Counted from the stretch's first letter, positions 20,998-30,788 are shown. The stretch: 36,784 nt of DNA from a virus (IMGVR_UViG_3300037246_000748:1-36784); one strand, 5' to 3'. Made by a program: numbers and translations. The notes: generated by a model not told the origin, from the sequence alone.

Positions 20998-23735
20998 ACG
21001 ACCACCAGATCCACGAACCGGACCCCGCCAGTCAGAGCCCACTCACTGTCGTAGCGGTTCGAGAAGGGGATGACCGACCCGAAGCAACGCACCTTGTGGG
21101 TGATCGCGACCCGAACTGCGTCCCCAACGAGGAAGCCCATGCTCGTGATGTTGTGGGAGCTGAAGCCCGACACGTTGGGTAATGCGACCGTCTCGAAGGT
21201 CCAGGGGACGGCTGCGGTGAGGTTCCTGAGGTAGATCTTGGTGCTGTGGTCTCCTGGGGGAACGCCCGCAGCGGTGGGCCTTGGGCAGGTTCGCAGGCCA
21301 CCACTCCCAGCAGTTCCGTCCGGTGTGTTCGTATTCTGCCAGAACAAGTTCAGGAAGAAGAAGCCGCCAGCGATAATGATACCGGCCTGGCTGATGGCGT
21401 CCTGATTTTGCGCGTCAGGACCAGCGTAGCACTGCAAGAGGTTGCTGGCGGGGATCTGGACGTTCGCGCCCTTCGTGAACTGCATTTGGTAGGAGTTGAG
21501 CTTCTCAATCTGGGGCGCGGGCAGAGCCTCGCCGTCCGTGAAGTTGTCTTGGAATCGGAGCGGGTATCCGGGCGATGCAGCGTTGTAGGTCGCACGGAAA
21601 AACGGGCCCGTAACCCCCGGAACGAAGTCACCCCTGAGTGGAGGCGTTGGGTCCGAGTCGCTCGCGGTGCCATCCGGGGACGTCTCAGGACCAGCCTCCT
21701 GAACCGTCAAGAAGACGTTGATGTCGAGCAGCTCGTGGCCAGGAGGTAGGATGGTATCGACGTTCATCCGGGAGTCGTTGCTGTTGAGCATCTCCCAGAG
21801 CCCATCGTTGTCACCTACGCGCTCCCTGAGGACGATGGGGTCTGCTATCGTGGTGGTGGATCCCTGACTGGCAACGGGCCAGTCGTCTGGGTCGCTGGAC
21901 GTGTAGCCAGGCGAGAACTGCCCGCCCAGGATGTAGCGCATACTGAACTTGTAGTCCGTGAGCGGTTGGATCGCCTTGCCCGAGGACTGGCTCTCTAAGG
22001 TGACCGTGACGATCTGAAAATCCTGGGCATTGGCCGGGACACGCCCGGTGAGTGTGTAGTTCGCCCCACCGTCTTCCGAGACGTGGATCTCAATGTCTTC
22101 AGCGCCGATCTGGCCGACGTTCTCGAAGAGGATCTCCACCTGGATGGCCATCGCCGGGCCGACCCCGAACGCCAGGGTAGTCGTGGGCTGGAACTGACGG
22201 TTGTCTGTGAAGTTGATAGTAGCGGAGGTCGTGCTGAGAGCGATGAGGTTACCGACTGAACCTGACGTTCTCGCTCTAAGGAGGATGCCATTCGGACCCC
22301 CGGATGGGGACGATACCGTGGGGTGTGGTGTCACGGTCGAGGCCGCGTAGTCCACACCAGGAGTGCCCGTCGCGTTCAGGACGTGGAACAGGTTGGTGTT
22401 TGAAGCCTGCCGATCTATCCCGATCTGCAAGTTGCCATCGACGTCCGTCAGCACGGTCTGGTAGGTGTAGACCTTCCCGTCAATCGTGACCGTATCGCCG
22501 TCCAAAACCTGGATGGGAAAATTGGCGTTCGCTTCGGCCTCATCATCGAACACCAGGTCCTCGGGGGCTCCAGCGGGTGGCCCGCCGCCGCCAGCCTGGG
22601 ACTGAGTGGAGAAGAACAGGCCAGAGGACTGCGCCACCTCACCCAGCTCGTAGTAGCTCCACCGGGGACGGTTCGGATCGCGGATAGAGAGAGCGTAGAC
22701 GCGCTGCCCCCAGACGAACTGCACGACCCTGGTACGCGGGTCATAGGCGGCGAAGGCGTCCTGGGGATCAGACTCAGCCACCAGTGAGGCCGGGTCAGGC
22801 CCGCCGATGTCGAGCGGTACGGCGATGTCCTTCGACGGCCCGCCCGTCGTGACCCTGGGGCCCTGGGTGGACCAGAAGAACACGTTGCCCGCGATGCTCA
22901 CGGCCAGCCTGCTGCCCACAGCTCCGAAGAGCGAGTCGGCCAGGCGTATGCCGAAGGTGTCGGGGGAGTACCCGAAGATCTCGTAGGTCTCCGTCTCCTT
23001 GAACACCATCAGGGTGGGGCCCGCACTGCGGCAGACCATCACGGTCTCGCCCTGCTGGCCAGCCTCGAAGAAAGCGAAGTCCTCGAAGACCCTGCTGTTC
23101 CCGGAGTTGCTGACCCTGACCACGTCTCCGCGCACCGGGTCATCGAAGTTGCCGTAGCCCCAGCCGAAGATGTACGACAGGTGGCGCACGACCCCACGGA
23201 AGAAGACGTCCCGCTGGCCGTTGATGCCGTCCAGGTCAGCCTGGAGGTTGGAGAGCTGTGGGTGATCCTCCGGGTCGTAGACCTGGGTGACGATCCGAGA
23301 GGTCGGGTTCGGCTCATCGTGGGCGATGAAGAACTTGTTGTCGGAGTCGGCCCCGATGATGATCGGCGGCTCGAATGTGACGCCTCCGTCGAGCGTCCCG
23401 AGGAGGCCGACTGCGACTGGTGCCGTCCCGTCGATCAGCATCCGATTGAGCCACACCTCCCGGTTGCTGCCGCCCGTCGTGTTGTAGCCGACGCCCATGG
23501 CTGCGGCCTCGGAGCGCAGCGGTTCGAGCATGACCGTCACATCAAGATCGGTGGGCCCATCATCCTGGAGGACGCTGGCTACGGCCAGCCCCTGTCGGAC
23601 CTGTGCCTTGCCGTCGAAGAGGGAGACGTTCCTCAGGTCCTTGAAGCTGGTGGGCCTCACCACCATGACGCCCTTGGATCGTTCGAGGCCCTCCCCGTAG
23701 GGCAGCGTGAGGATCTTCCGGTCTCTGTCGGCCAT
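20994..23735 (-). CDS. Nozzle-like tail protein
   Basis: A 913-aa structural protein. The first 450 residues resemble tail nozzle or packaged-DNA stabilisation proteins of podoviruses (T7 gp12, P22 gp10 type): beta-propeller-like repeats, with MVFKETETYEIFG, a GAVGSRLAVSIAGNVFFWS segment and YELGEV blocks. The C-terminal half is beta-rich with lectin- or sheet-like composition and may be surface exposed. It would form the lower tail through which DNA passes. ATG at 23735 shares a base with the previous stop; a longer reading would run into the upstream gene. Confidence 0.72.
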   Translation of the reverse strand: MADRDRKILTLPYGEGLERSKGVMVVRPTSFKDLRNVSLFDGKAQVRQGLAVASVLQDDGPTDLDVTVMLEPLRSEAAAMGVGYNTTGGSNREVWLNRMLIDGTAPVAVGLLGTLDGGVTFEPPIIIGADSDNKFFIAHDEPNPTSRIVTQVYDPEDHPQLSNLQADLDGINGQRDVFFRGVVRHLSYIFGWGYGNFDDPVRGDVVRVSNSGNSRVFEDFAFFEAGQQGETVMVCRSAGPTLMVFKETETYEIFGYSPDTFGIRLADSLFGAVGSRLAVSIAGNVFFWSTQGPRVTTGGPSKDIAVPLDIGGPDPASLVAESDPQDAFAAYDPRTRVVQFVWGQRVYALSIRDPNRPRWSYYELGEVAQSSGLFFSTQSQAGGGGPPAGAPEDLVFDDEAEANANFPIQVLDGDTVTIDGKVYTYQTVLTDVDGNLQIGIDRQASNTNLFHVLNATGTPGVDYAASTVTPHPTVSSPSGGPNGILLRARTSGSVGNLIALSTTSATINFTDNRQFQPTTTLAFGVGPAMAIQVEILFENVGQIGAEDIEIHVSEDGGANYTLTGRVPANAQDFQIVTVTLESQSSGKAIQPLTDYKFSMRYILGGQFSPGYTSSDPDDWPVASQGSTTTIADPIVLRERVGDNDGLWEMLNSNDSRMNVDTILPPGHELLDINVFLTVQEAGPETSPDGTASDSDPTPPLRGDFVPGVTGPFFRATYNAASPGYPLRFQDNFTDGEALPAPQIEKLNSYQMQFTKGANVQIPASNLLQCYAGPDAQNQDAISQAGIIIAGGFFFLNLFWQNTNTPDGTAGSGGLRTCPRPTAAGVPPGDHSTKIYLRNLTAAVPWTFETVALPNVSGFSSHNITSMGFLVGDAVRVAITHKVRCFGSVIPFSNRYDSEWALTGGVRFVDLVVV

Positions 23736-26296
23736 CAGCTCCAGCCAGTGGGGGGAGCGGGGGGTGCCTGGAAGAACGCGCCCTGGAGGAAGGCTTCCAT
23801 CTCCAGGATCTGGGTGTCTGACACTTCGATGTTGTGGCCAGAGTACCACGCGAGCTTCATCGGGGAGCCCTCAAAGAAGCGGTAGTTGCCGATCATCATC
23901 GTAGGATAGGTGATGAGGGTTCCGGTGCCAATCGAACTCCCCACCTCCACCCCGTTCACCCTGATGATCCGACCCCCATCTCCGGCCCTGCAAGTGATCT
24001 GCAGCCTGTCCCCTTCAGCCACGAGGCCGGGAGCGGTCCTGGTGTTGTCATCGCCGCCGCTGTCGTTGTAGTCGAACGCCACCGTGCCGTCCTGGAGGAT
24101 GGCGACCAGGAGGTTCCTGCGGACCCGATTATCGTTCCCACCGAGGAGGACGATGTGGCCTTGCGTGAGGTCGGTCGCTTCGCATACGAGGAAGACTGTC
24201 ACGCGCCGTCCTTGGGGGTCTCCCTGTGGCCCGGCGTTGTAGCCGAGCCCAAGGCCACCGTCGAATACGTCCATGCGACACGAGAGGGTGGAGAAGTCCA
24301 CCACACCCAGCGCCCGGCCATTCGGATCCCAGCCTTTCTCCTCCCAGGTGGGGCGCGGGGAACCGTTGCCGGTTACCGTTACTGCCCCCGGCACGGTGCT
24401 GCCCGAGTCGTCGGGCCAGGTCCCGAAGAAGCCCGACCCCACCGGATTTTCGACAAGCGGGAGGGGCTCAGGCCCCCTGGAGTCCAGTTCAATCCTCTGC
24501 TCCGCGATCACCGGCTGCACGGGAGGATCGACAGCGGCGGTCCAGGGCGTGTCACCAGGGACGATGATGGGAGGGGGCTCGAACTCCCACTCCGTGCCGA
24601 TGGAGATCTGGAAGGTAAACGCCAGGAACCTCTCGTACTCTGCGATCTGCTGCGTGGTGAGGAGTCCCCCGAACGCCGCGAAGTAGACGATCAGCCGGTC
24701 TAGGCCACCGACCACACCGACGCCCGGCCCAGCCTGCTGTGGCTGAGACTCGCCCAGGGAGGGTCTGTTCATTTCCTCCAAGAGGCGGGTCGCGCTTGTG
24801 TTCCTAGCTATCTCTTTGCCGTTGAGCCGCATGGTCGCCCCTGTCCGTGGCCCGGTGAGTGCGGAGTGCGTCACTGTGATGATGACGCTGTCGCCAGCCT
24901 TCACGAGCCCCGGTGCGCTCTCCAGGGAGTAGGAGCTTCCAGGCTGTACCGAACTGCCGAACGACTCCTCATCCATGTGGTGCATGGCCACCGAGCCATC
25001 GGATTGGACCCACACGCTCGTCTTGAACGGGTTCCCAATCACCGGGATGATCCCCGACGTGCCACCGAAGAGGCAGGCGTGTTCCGAGATGTCCGTGCAG
25101 CGCATGACGCCGATGTAGCTGTACTCGTTCCCCGGCCAGTGGGTGTTCTGGGGGTCATTCCCGCCACCGTTCCAGGCGACACTGGTCTGCTGGAGGACGG
25201 GAGCGCCGGGGGGCTCGCCCACGAACCTGACGGCGTCGATCTGGCGCTTGAGGTTCCACCCGTTCTTCACGAAGAGGACGTTGCCCGCGCCGAAGCCAGG
25301 CAGGATACCAGCGTCGGTGCGGCCCTGGGGGTCGGTTATCTCCAAGTCCTGCCAGCCCACCCCGCCCTCGTCCCCACGGATGTTCTCCTCGTTCGCGTAA
25401 TCCATGCCGTCGCTGCGAATTTTACGGACATCGAACTCCACGATGGGCCGGAAGAGGTCGGTCGGCTTGGGAGCCGGGCCCTCGACGGTTCCGGGGAGCA
25501 GAGGCAGCGGTTCGGGGATCCAGATCGTTGTACCGGGCGGGAGGATGTCAGAGGGCACCGGAGGGGGCTCAGTCAGCGGATCGGCGGTGAACGCGATGTA
25601 CGCGACCCGCTGTTCCTCGGTGGCCGCAGCCAAGCCCACACCCCAGCCCATGGCACCGAGGATGCGCCTGGCAGCGGCGAGACTGTTCACCGTAGCGTCA
25701 ACGCTCACGGGCTCGTCATCTAAGTCCCCGAACCACGACGTTATCTGCCAGTCGTCCAGTGAGGGTGAGGTGAGGTTCGCCGTCCTCCGAACCCGGATCC
25801 AGGCCCACTCCGGGACCTGCACGGCCTCCTGCATGAGTCCGCTCAGTGGGACGCCCGTAGAGCCGTTGATGTAGGAGAGCGTCTGGCTTCTGTACGGCCC
25901 GCTGTCCTGATGCTGAAGCGCCCCGCCGATGAAGTTCATGTCAGAGGCAGGGAAGCCGACGAGGCCCGCGAGGTTCCACACTGGCCCGTTGCTCGACCAG
26001 TTGAAGATCGTGCCCACGTTATACATCCGGCAGAGCATCTCACCGAAGATGATCTGGTTGTCGAAGCTGTCGAGCCCGAACCCGTAACCTTGTTGGCCGC
26101 CAGCGTGGCCGGTCATCTCGAAGTAGTTGCCTTCGACGGGGTCGTTCGCGATGGCGACTGCGGTAGGAGAACTCGTGCCGATCCCGAACTCCGTGATGCC
26201 CGAGGGGAGGCCAGCGGCGACCTCGAACTCGCTGAAGTCAGAGGCTCCTACGAGGATCCCGTTGACGGTCGTGGGGACACCTGACGGGACGCCCAT
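23735..26296 (-). CDS. Tail appendage protein with tandem lectin-like domains
   Basis: An 853-aa protein with three beta-sandwich, concanavalin/laminin-G-like regions: about 1-240, 280-555 and 600-853. The last two share a repeat, APGLV followed by GD, then IT and an R-x-NG motif, and each ends with a conserved strand and helix (YFAAFGGLLTTQQI and WYSGHNIEVSDTQI), typical of LamG-like domains. Pro-rich linkers separate them. It sits between connector and nozzle genes and likely forms a spike or appendage that binds sugars on the host surface. Receptor unknown; no depolymerase motif seen. Confidence 0.7.
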   Translation of the reverse strand: MGVPSGVPTTVNGILVGASDFSEFEVAAGLPSGITEFGIGTSSPTAVAIANDPVEGNYFEMTGHAGGQQGYGFGLDSFDNQIIFGEMLCRMYNVGTIFNWSSNGPVWNLAGLVGFPASDMNFIGGALQHQDSGPYRSQTLSYINGSTGVPLSGLMQEAVQVPEWAWIRVRRTANLTSPSLDDWQITSWFGDLDDEPVSVDATVNSLAAARRILGAMGWGVGLAAATEEQRVAYIAFTADPLTEPPPVPSDILPPGTTIWIPEPLPLLPGTVEGPAPKPTDLFRPIVEFDVRKIRSDGMDYANEENIRGDEGGVGWQDLEITDPQGRTDAGILPGFGAGNVLFVKNGWNLKRQIDAVRFVGEPPGAPVLQQTSVAWNGGGNDPQNTHWPGNEYSYIGVMRCTDISEHACLFGGTSGIIPVIGNPFKTSVWVQSDGSVAMHHMDEESFGSSVQPGSSYSLESAPGLVKAGDSVIITVTHSALTGPRTGATMRLNGKEIARNTSATRLLEEMNRPSLGESQPQQAGPGVGVVGGLDRLIVYFAAFGGLLTTQQIAEYERFLAFTFQISIGTEWEFEPPPIIVPGDTPWTAAVDPPVQPVIAEQRIELDSRGPEPLPLVENPVGSGFFGTWPDDSGSTVPGAVTVTGNGSPRPTWEEKGWDPNGRALGVVDFSTLSCRMDVFDGGLGLGYNAGPQGDPQGRRVTVFLVCEATDLTQGHIVLLGGNDNRVRRNLLVAILQDGTVAFDYNDSGGDDNTRTAPGLVAEGDRLQITCRAGDGGRIIRVNGVEVGSSIGTGTLITYPTMMIGNYRFFEGSPMKLAWYSGHNIEVSDTQILEMEAFLQGAFFQAPPAPPTGWS

Positions 26297-26298
26297 CT

Positions 26299-26994
26299 CT
26301 ACAACCTCTGAGCGCCGCGCACATCTCCGAAGCGGGAGACCTGGACACCAGCGTAATCGGCCACCTCGGCCAGGAACGCCTCCAGCATCTGCCCTGCATC
26401 CACGGCCAGGTTTTCGAGCGCGGCCACCTTCTTGGAAGCGTCCATCTCCAGGGTCTGGGAGATCAGCCAGCGCGTCAGGTCGTACACCAGAAGCTCCTGG
26501 TACGCGAGCGGCAGCTCCACTTCCTCGAACCCCGTGAGGGGCACGGCCTTGGTCTCCGGGAAGTACCCGTAGTGGATGACGATGGTGGCCACCCCAGCCA
26601 GGTCCTGGCCGACCCCCTGGAGGATGAAGTTCCTCAGGGTCATGCGGGGAGCGAGTTCAACCTCGGGGTCGCTGATGGAGACGATGTTCACCTGGTCTCC
26701 GTTCTGCAGGGTCGGATGCGTCCCCGGATCTCCGATCTCCACCCGCGTCACGTTGGCGGCCGGATCCACGTCAGCCGCTACGTCCAGGTCCTTGAGGTTG
26801 GCACGGAACTCAGTGTCTATCGGCCCCTCCGAGTTCACCCCGAAGTAGTCGGGGTTGAGCCGACACGCCGCGCTGAACAGCTCCTGCTGCCGGATCTCAA
26901 CCCGCCGAAAGAGGACACGCTCAGTCGAGGGGTACGTGACGCTGAAGTCGAGCCCTCGGGACTTCGCGTTGTCCACGATCTCCTGGAAGGTCAT
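26299..26994 (-). CDS. Head-tail connector/adaptor-like protein B
   Basis: A 231-aa protein. The N-terminal 60 residues (TFQEIVDNA, then RRVEIRQQELF, then RLNPDYFG) resemble those of the next upstream gene product. A helix-rich C terminus with LAYQELLVYDLTRWL follows. This suggests a duplicated connector or adaptor of the portal ring, as between portal and nozzle of podoviruses. No named family is certain. Overlaps the next gene by none; 2-nt gap. Confidence 0.6.
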   Translation of the reverse strand: MTFQEIVDNAKSRGLDFSVTYPSTERVLFRRVEIRQQELFSAACRLNPDYFGVNSEGPIDTEFRANLKDLDVAADVDPAANVTRVEIGDPGTHPTLQNGDQVNIVSISDPEVELAPRMTLRNFILQGVGQDLAGVATIVIHYGYFPETKAVPLTGFEEVELPLAYQELLVYDLTRWLISQTLEMDASKKVAALENLAVDAGQMLEAFLAEVADYAGVQVSRFGDVRGAQRL

Positions 26995-27677
26995 CAGGCT
27001 CCCCCGGTGAGCATCGGCAGCAGCGTCTCGACGTCAACGTGCTTCATGTGGCCGAACCGCCTCTGCAGGTTGGCGGTCGAGTGCTGCAGGTAGCTCGCGA
27101 AGACCTGGGCCCACTGGTTCCGCTCTGACTTCAGCAGCTCCAGCTCGCTCTCACGGCCGTCCTTCAGTGAGAGGTAGATCGCCAACTCGTAGATCATCAG
27201 ATCGGTGTAGGCGTCATCCCAGTCGGGATCCAGGACGCCAGTCAGGTCGTCTGGGTTCGGATCGTCGGGCCTCTTCGAGAACCAGAACGTCAAGATGTCG
27301 GTGTCCCCCGGAGGGTTCGACTGAGCAGCGTCGGCCGTGAACAGCCCACCGAACTCGTAGAGCGAGATCTTGGGCTCCGCTGCCAGGCGGTCATCGTAGG
27401 GGACCACGACCACCTCCGCGAAAGCAGCGTCCTCAATCCTGAAGATCGCGTTGGCCGCCTCCGGCCGCTCCCACTGCCCGGCCACGCCGGTCACGGGCAG
27501 GCTGGCCGAGAAGTGGATCGGGTTGATCCGGGCCGCGAAGGCGTAGACCCCCGCCAGCTTCCGCTTGACGACCGCCAGCAGCTCGACCGCCTCGTTGGCG
27601 ATGGTTTCGGGCTGGTTCTTCGTGCTCGTCCCGTAGGCTCCGTCCAGGATGTCCTGGACCGTGGTGATCGCCGCCAT
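26994..27677 (-). CDS. Head-tail connector/adaptor-like protein A
   Basis: A 227-aa protein with the same opening plan as its downstream neighbour: TVQDILDGAYG, then LLAVVKRKLAGVYAFAARINPIHFS. A central beta-like part and a C-terminal helix (YTDLMIYELAIYLSL) follow. The two genes are next to each other and overlap the usual connector position in podovirus operons. They may be paralogs forming two layers of the neck. ATG at 27677 overlaps the previous stop (TGATG). Confidence 0.62.
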   Translation of the reverse strand: MAAITTVQDILDGAYGTSTKNQPETIANEAVELLAVVKRKLAGVYAFAARINPIHFSASLPVTGVAGQWERPEAANAIFRIEDAAFAEVVVVPYDDRLAAEPKISLYEFGGLFTADAAQSNPPGDTDILTFWFSKRPDDPNPDDLTGVLDPDWDDAYTDLMIYELAIYLSLKDGRESELELLKSERNQWAQVFASYLQHSTANLQRRFGHMKHVDVETLLPMLTGGA

Positions 27678-28864
27678 CAGCCAGGCCAGACGTCGAGAGT
27701 ACCAGAGGCCTGGGCCGCCTTCTGCTGTGCCACCGTGGCCAGGAAGTCCTTCTCCATCTTGTCCGCGTCGAGCAGCACGTTGCCTCCCAGCTCCTGCCTG
27801 ATGGCCATCTTGTTCACGAGGGCCCCGATGTAGGTGTCCTCGCCCCAGTCGGGCAGGACCAGGACGTCTGAGAGCCTCTCCAGGCGTCTCGGCACGAGCA
27901 CCAGCTCCAGGATGATCTGGTCGAAGTTCCTGTAGTTCGAGGCCCGCCGTCCGAGGAAGAGGTTGTTGCCCTTCAGGTAGGCGAACTTGTGGTTCATGTC
28001 CAGCTCGCCCCGGAGCGTAGCGTCCACCAGGTCCATGGGCTCCTTCAGATCGACGTTCACGTTATTCCGCAGCAGGACGCCTGGCAGGACGTAGGTGTTG
28101 GCCGGGAGCTTCACGCCAGCGTTGAAGTCGTCCAGCGGCAGCGCGATGATGAGCTGAGAAGCGCAGAGCGGGGCGTTCACCCGTGCGATCTTCGAGGTGA
28201 TGTTGCGCTGGTAGCTGGAGAGGAGCCGGAGCAGCGTCCCGTTGGGGTGCTGCCGGGGGTTGAAGGCGGGGTGGGCATCCCGCGCCTCGTTGATCACCGT
28301 CGCAGCCGTGAGGCTACCGAGGTTGCAGACGTTCGTGATCACGGCTGGGATGCAGGACAGCACCTCGACCCATGAGACCTGACCCTGCTGGGTCACGTCG
28401 GCCGGGTCCGGTGTCATCTCCACGTAGACCCCGAAGGCGGCAGCGTCTCCGGCGAAGTCGCCGTAGTCGAAGATGACCTCGAACTCCATGAACTCAAGCT
28501 GGGTTTCGGTGCTGAAGCCGAAGATCTCGGAGCCCGACAGCGACTGCTCGAACAGCAGCGTCGGGTCGTCCACCCCGAGGTCGGCCACGTCGGCCAGCCC
28601 GATCCGCACTGCGATGGGGGCCACCGTGAGGATCTCGCTCCAGCGCAGCCTGACGCGGACCTCTATCCTGCCCTGGGATCCGTAGGGGATCTCCAGATCA
28701 GGGAGGCCCAGCGCGACCTGGGGGTCCTCGCTGTTGAGGACCGGGGCCGTGATGAAGACCGAGTCATCGGGCTCCACGTCGTTCACCTTCGAGAACAGCG
28801 GAGCTACCTGCCACTCAGCCGCCGGGAAGCTGGCGATGTCAGAGGTGGGTCTCACCAACCCCAT
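27677..28864 (-). CDS. Large structural protein of the head-neck region
   Basis: A 395-aa protein. The first 180 residues are beta-rich, with SQGRIEVRVRLRW and an acidic strand set, like a jelly-roll. The second half begins at ATVINEARDAHPAFNP and includes a long conserved-looking block ending LVLPDWGEDTYIGAL, then helices. It may be a neck, collar or decoration protein. No known family is recognised with certainty. Confidence 0.6.
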   Translation of the reverse strand: MGLVRPTSDIASFPAAEWQVAPLFSKVNDVEPDDSVFITAPVLNSEDPQVALGLPDLEIPYGSQGRIEVRVRLRWSEILTVAPIAVRIGLADVADLGVDDPTLLFEQSLSGSEIFGFSTETQLEFMEFEVIFDYGDFAGDAAAFGVYVEMTPDPADVTQQGQVSWVEVLSCIPAVITNVCNLGSLTAATVINEARDAHPAFNPRQHPNGTLLRLLSSYQRNITSKIARVNAPLCASQLIIALPLDDFNAGVKLPANTYVLPGVLLRNNVNVDLKEPMDLVDATLRGELDMNHKFAYLKGNNLFLGRRASNYRNFDQIILELVLVPRRLERLSDVLVLPDWGEDTYIGALVNKMAIRQELGGNVLLDADKMEKDFLATVAQQKAAQASGTLDVWPG

Positions 28865-28876
28865 GATCTACTCCGG

Positions 28877-29305
28877 TTACAGTGCGGCTTCGATCTCGGC
28901 CTTGCGGTCGTCTCGGTCCTCGTGCTCCATCTCGAACTTCAGGAAGAGCCTGAGAGCGCCCTTCCTCGCGCCTGCCGGGCGCAGCATCTCCTGGGTGTAG
29001 AGACCTTCGTAGAACGCCGCGTTGCCCTCCAGCGCAGCCTCCAGCTCCTCCAGGCTCGCTGTCACGGGAGCCTCTATGATCTCGGCCTTGGATGCAGCCT
29101 CCTGGGACGCCTTCTTCTTCGCCTTCTTCACGGACGGATCCGAGCGGCTGTCCTTCGCGCCGTCGTCCTTCCGGGCCAGCAGCCTCCGCTTGGCCAGCAC
29201 ATCCCCGATCACGCGAGACCCGAAGTGGGAGGACTTGGTGGCGACCGCCTCGGCTTCCTCGGCCGCCTTCTGGTGGCCTATGACTCTGTTTCCGAAATGG
29301 CTCAT
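28877..29305 (-). CDS. Small virion protein with SHFGxRVIG repeat
   Basis: A 142-aa protein. The motif SHFGNRVIG at residues 2-10 is repeated as SHFGSRVIG at about 26-34, followed by a Lys-rich basic segment and a C-terminal helix block (LEELEAALEGNAAFYEGLY, then GARKGALRLFL). That C-terminal block looks like small head-associated proteins I recall from other phages. The repeat may be a docking peptide. Its ATG overlaps the 180-aa gene by 4 nt. Confidence 0.62.
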   Translation of the reverse strand: MSHFGNRVIGHQKAAEEAEAVATKSSHFGSRVIGDVLAKRRLLARKDDGAKDSRSDPSVKKAKKKASQEAASKAEIIEAPVTASLEELEAALEGNAAFYEGLYTQEMLRPAGARKGALRLFLKFEMEHEDRDDRKAEIEAAL

Positions 29306-29844
29306 GTCAGGTTTGCTCCCACTGTGACAGGTCGCGGATTCTGGCGTACCAGGCGACTGAACAGATACCGCTCGTCTCCAGCCAGCCGGTGAACAGTAGC
29401 CGCCCGAGCCCGGAGACGCACATCGTCATCCACGACACCCGAGTCAGCGATCTGCATCCTGATCTTCTCGTTCTCCGCTCCCCAGTTCCGGTAGACGAAG
29501 TCAGCGAAGGTGAAGTCCTTCAGGATGGCATCGAAGTCGGCCCCCTCGTCTCCGAAGCGGTACTTGCCGCAGAGGGCGAACCCCTGCTCTTGGAGACGCC
29601 AGCGACGGACGATGGCCTTGGCATACTTCCGCTCTTCGATCACGCCCGTCTTCGAGTCCCTCATCCTCTCCAGGGTGTCCCTGGCGATCTCTCGGGCCGG
29701 GGCTTCTGGCTTGACGATGCCCACCCACCACCAGCCGTGATCCACGTACAGGAGTTCGGCCATCGGATGGACTTCCCGGAGGAGAAGGAGCACCGAGTCG
29801 GGCGTCTCCTTCTCCACCGGAATGTCGATGAAGCGTTCAACCAT
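29302..29844 (-). CDS. Hypothetical late protein
   Basis: A 180-aa protein with mixed alpha/beta character, rich in Arg, Glu and Trp (HGWWWVG near residue 36; RRWRLQEQ near 86). No recognised family or signal. It lies among head genes and is coupled by ATGA to the SHFG-repeat gene. It could be a head-completion protein. Confidence 0.58.
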   Translation of the reverse strand: MVERFIDIPVEKETPDSVLLLLREVHPMAELLYVDHGWWWVGIVKPEAPAREIARDTLERMRDSKTGVIEERKYAKAIVRRWRLQEQGFALCGKYRFGDEGADFDAILKDFTFADFVYRNWGAENEKIRMQIADSGVVDDDVRLRARAATVHRLAGDERYLFSRLVRQNPRPVTVGANLT

Positions 29845-29845
29845 C

Positions 29846-30727
29846 CTACGGAACGAACTGCGGGCTGGTCTGGCTCACGGAAGTGTCGCCGCGACCCTCG
29901 GTCCCTGCCGGTGACGGCCTGATGTCACAGACCCCGATCCCGTTGGTGAGAACTGCCGCGCCATCGCTCCGGGCGCTGACCACCAGTAGGTCGCCGCCTG
30001 GCCCACCCGCGCCGTCCAGGATGCGCGTACCGGAGGCATCCTTGGTCTTCTGGCCCAGCGTAGCGTTCACCCACTGCGGATCGGCTGCTATCGCCAACGT
30101 GGCGACGTGGCCGTCTTGGGGGGCGGTGTTGAAGTCAGCCACCAGGGCCGCATCCAGGTTGGTCGTTCCGCCGATGAAGTCCCCGCCCACTGCATGGAGC
30201 GTGGCGATGGCGATACGTCCTTCGTTGCCGGTGGAGGTCGCGCTGGGCCTGACCGCTGGGGCGTTCGCCAGGGCAAGCTCTTCTGTCGCATACGCCTGGA
30301 TCGCGCCGTTCACGAGAACGTGGAGGGATTCGCCGTTGTCGATGATCACGGTGAACACACCCCAGAAGCCATCCAGGACCGTGAAGGGCACCCCTGAGAA
30401 CCCCTGAGACTGGGAGCCTTGGTTGTTCAGGATCCCCTCGTCGTTGAACCAGAACTCTTCGACGGTGAACGTGATCGCCGTTTGCTGGCCGAGCTGTGGG
30501 CTCCCAACCACCGCTCCAGGCGGGACCACCTGGGCCTTTAGAATGAGAGCCGCAGTCGCCACCACGTCGGCATACGCCTGCAGATCGGAGATCCGGTAGT
30601 TGTACCGGGGCTGGGTCGCGTAGATCGGTTCGTCCTGATCGACGCCTGCAGCGGGGACACGAAGGGGGATGCTCAGAGCCCTGCGGAGGGCGATGGCGTC
30701 ACGATGGATATTGCGATCCTGCAGCAT
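29846..30727 (-). CDS. Probable virion surface or decoration protein
   Basis: A 293-aa protein directly downstream of the major capsid gene. The N-terminal 65 residues are helical; the rest is Ala/Gly/Val-rich beta sheet with Thr, typical of exposed capsid or fibre proteins. ATG at 30727 is chosen because GGAG lies 7 nt upstream; the ATG at 30754 has no such site. A strong hairpin separates it from the capsid gene, so its level may be lower. No catalytic motif. Confidence 0.6.
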   Translation of the reverse strand: MLQDRNIHRDAIALRRALSIPLRVPAAGVDQDEPIYATQPRYNYRISDLQAYADVVATAALILKAQVVPPGAVVGSPQLGQQTAITFTVEEFWFNDEGILNNQGSQSQGFSGVPFTVLDGFWGVFTVIIDNGESLHVLVNGAIQAYATEELALANAPAVRPSATSTGNEGRIAIATLHAVGGDFIGGTTNLDAALVADFNTAPQDGHVATLAIAADPQWVNATLGQKTKDASGTRILDGAGGPGGDLLVVSARSDGAAVLTNGIGVCDIRPSPAGTEGRGDTSVSQTSPQFVP

Positions 30728-30762
30728 GATGATTCTCCGTTTTTTCAAAGCCAATGATGTGG

Positions 30763-30788
30763 CCCTGGGGGGCTCTCACCCCCCAGGG
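30763..30788 (-). terminator. Strong hairpin after the major capsid gene
   Basis: A perfect 10-bp GC-rich stem, CCCTGGGGGG (30763-30772) with CCCCCCAGGG (30779-30788), and a 6-nt loop, in the 87-nt gap after the capsid gene. No U run follows on the - strand. It may weaken readthrough or protect the 3' end of the capsid message rather than fully terminate. Confidence 0.55.
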
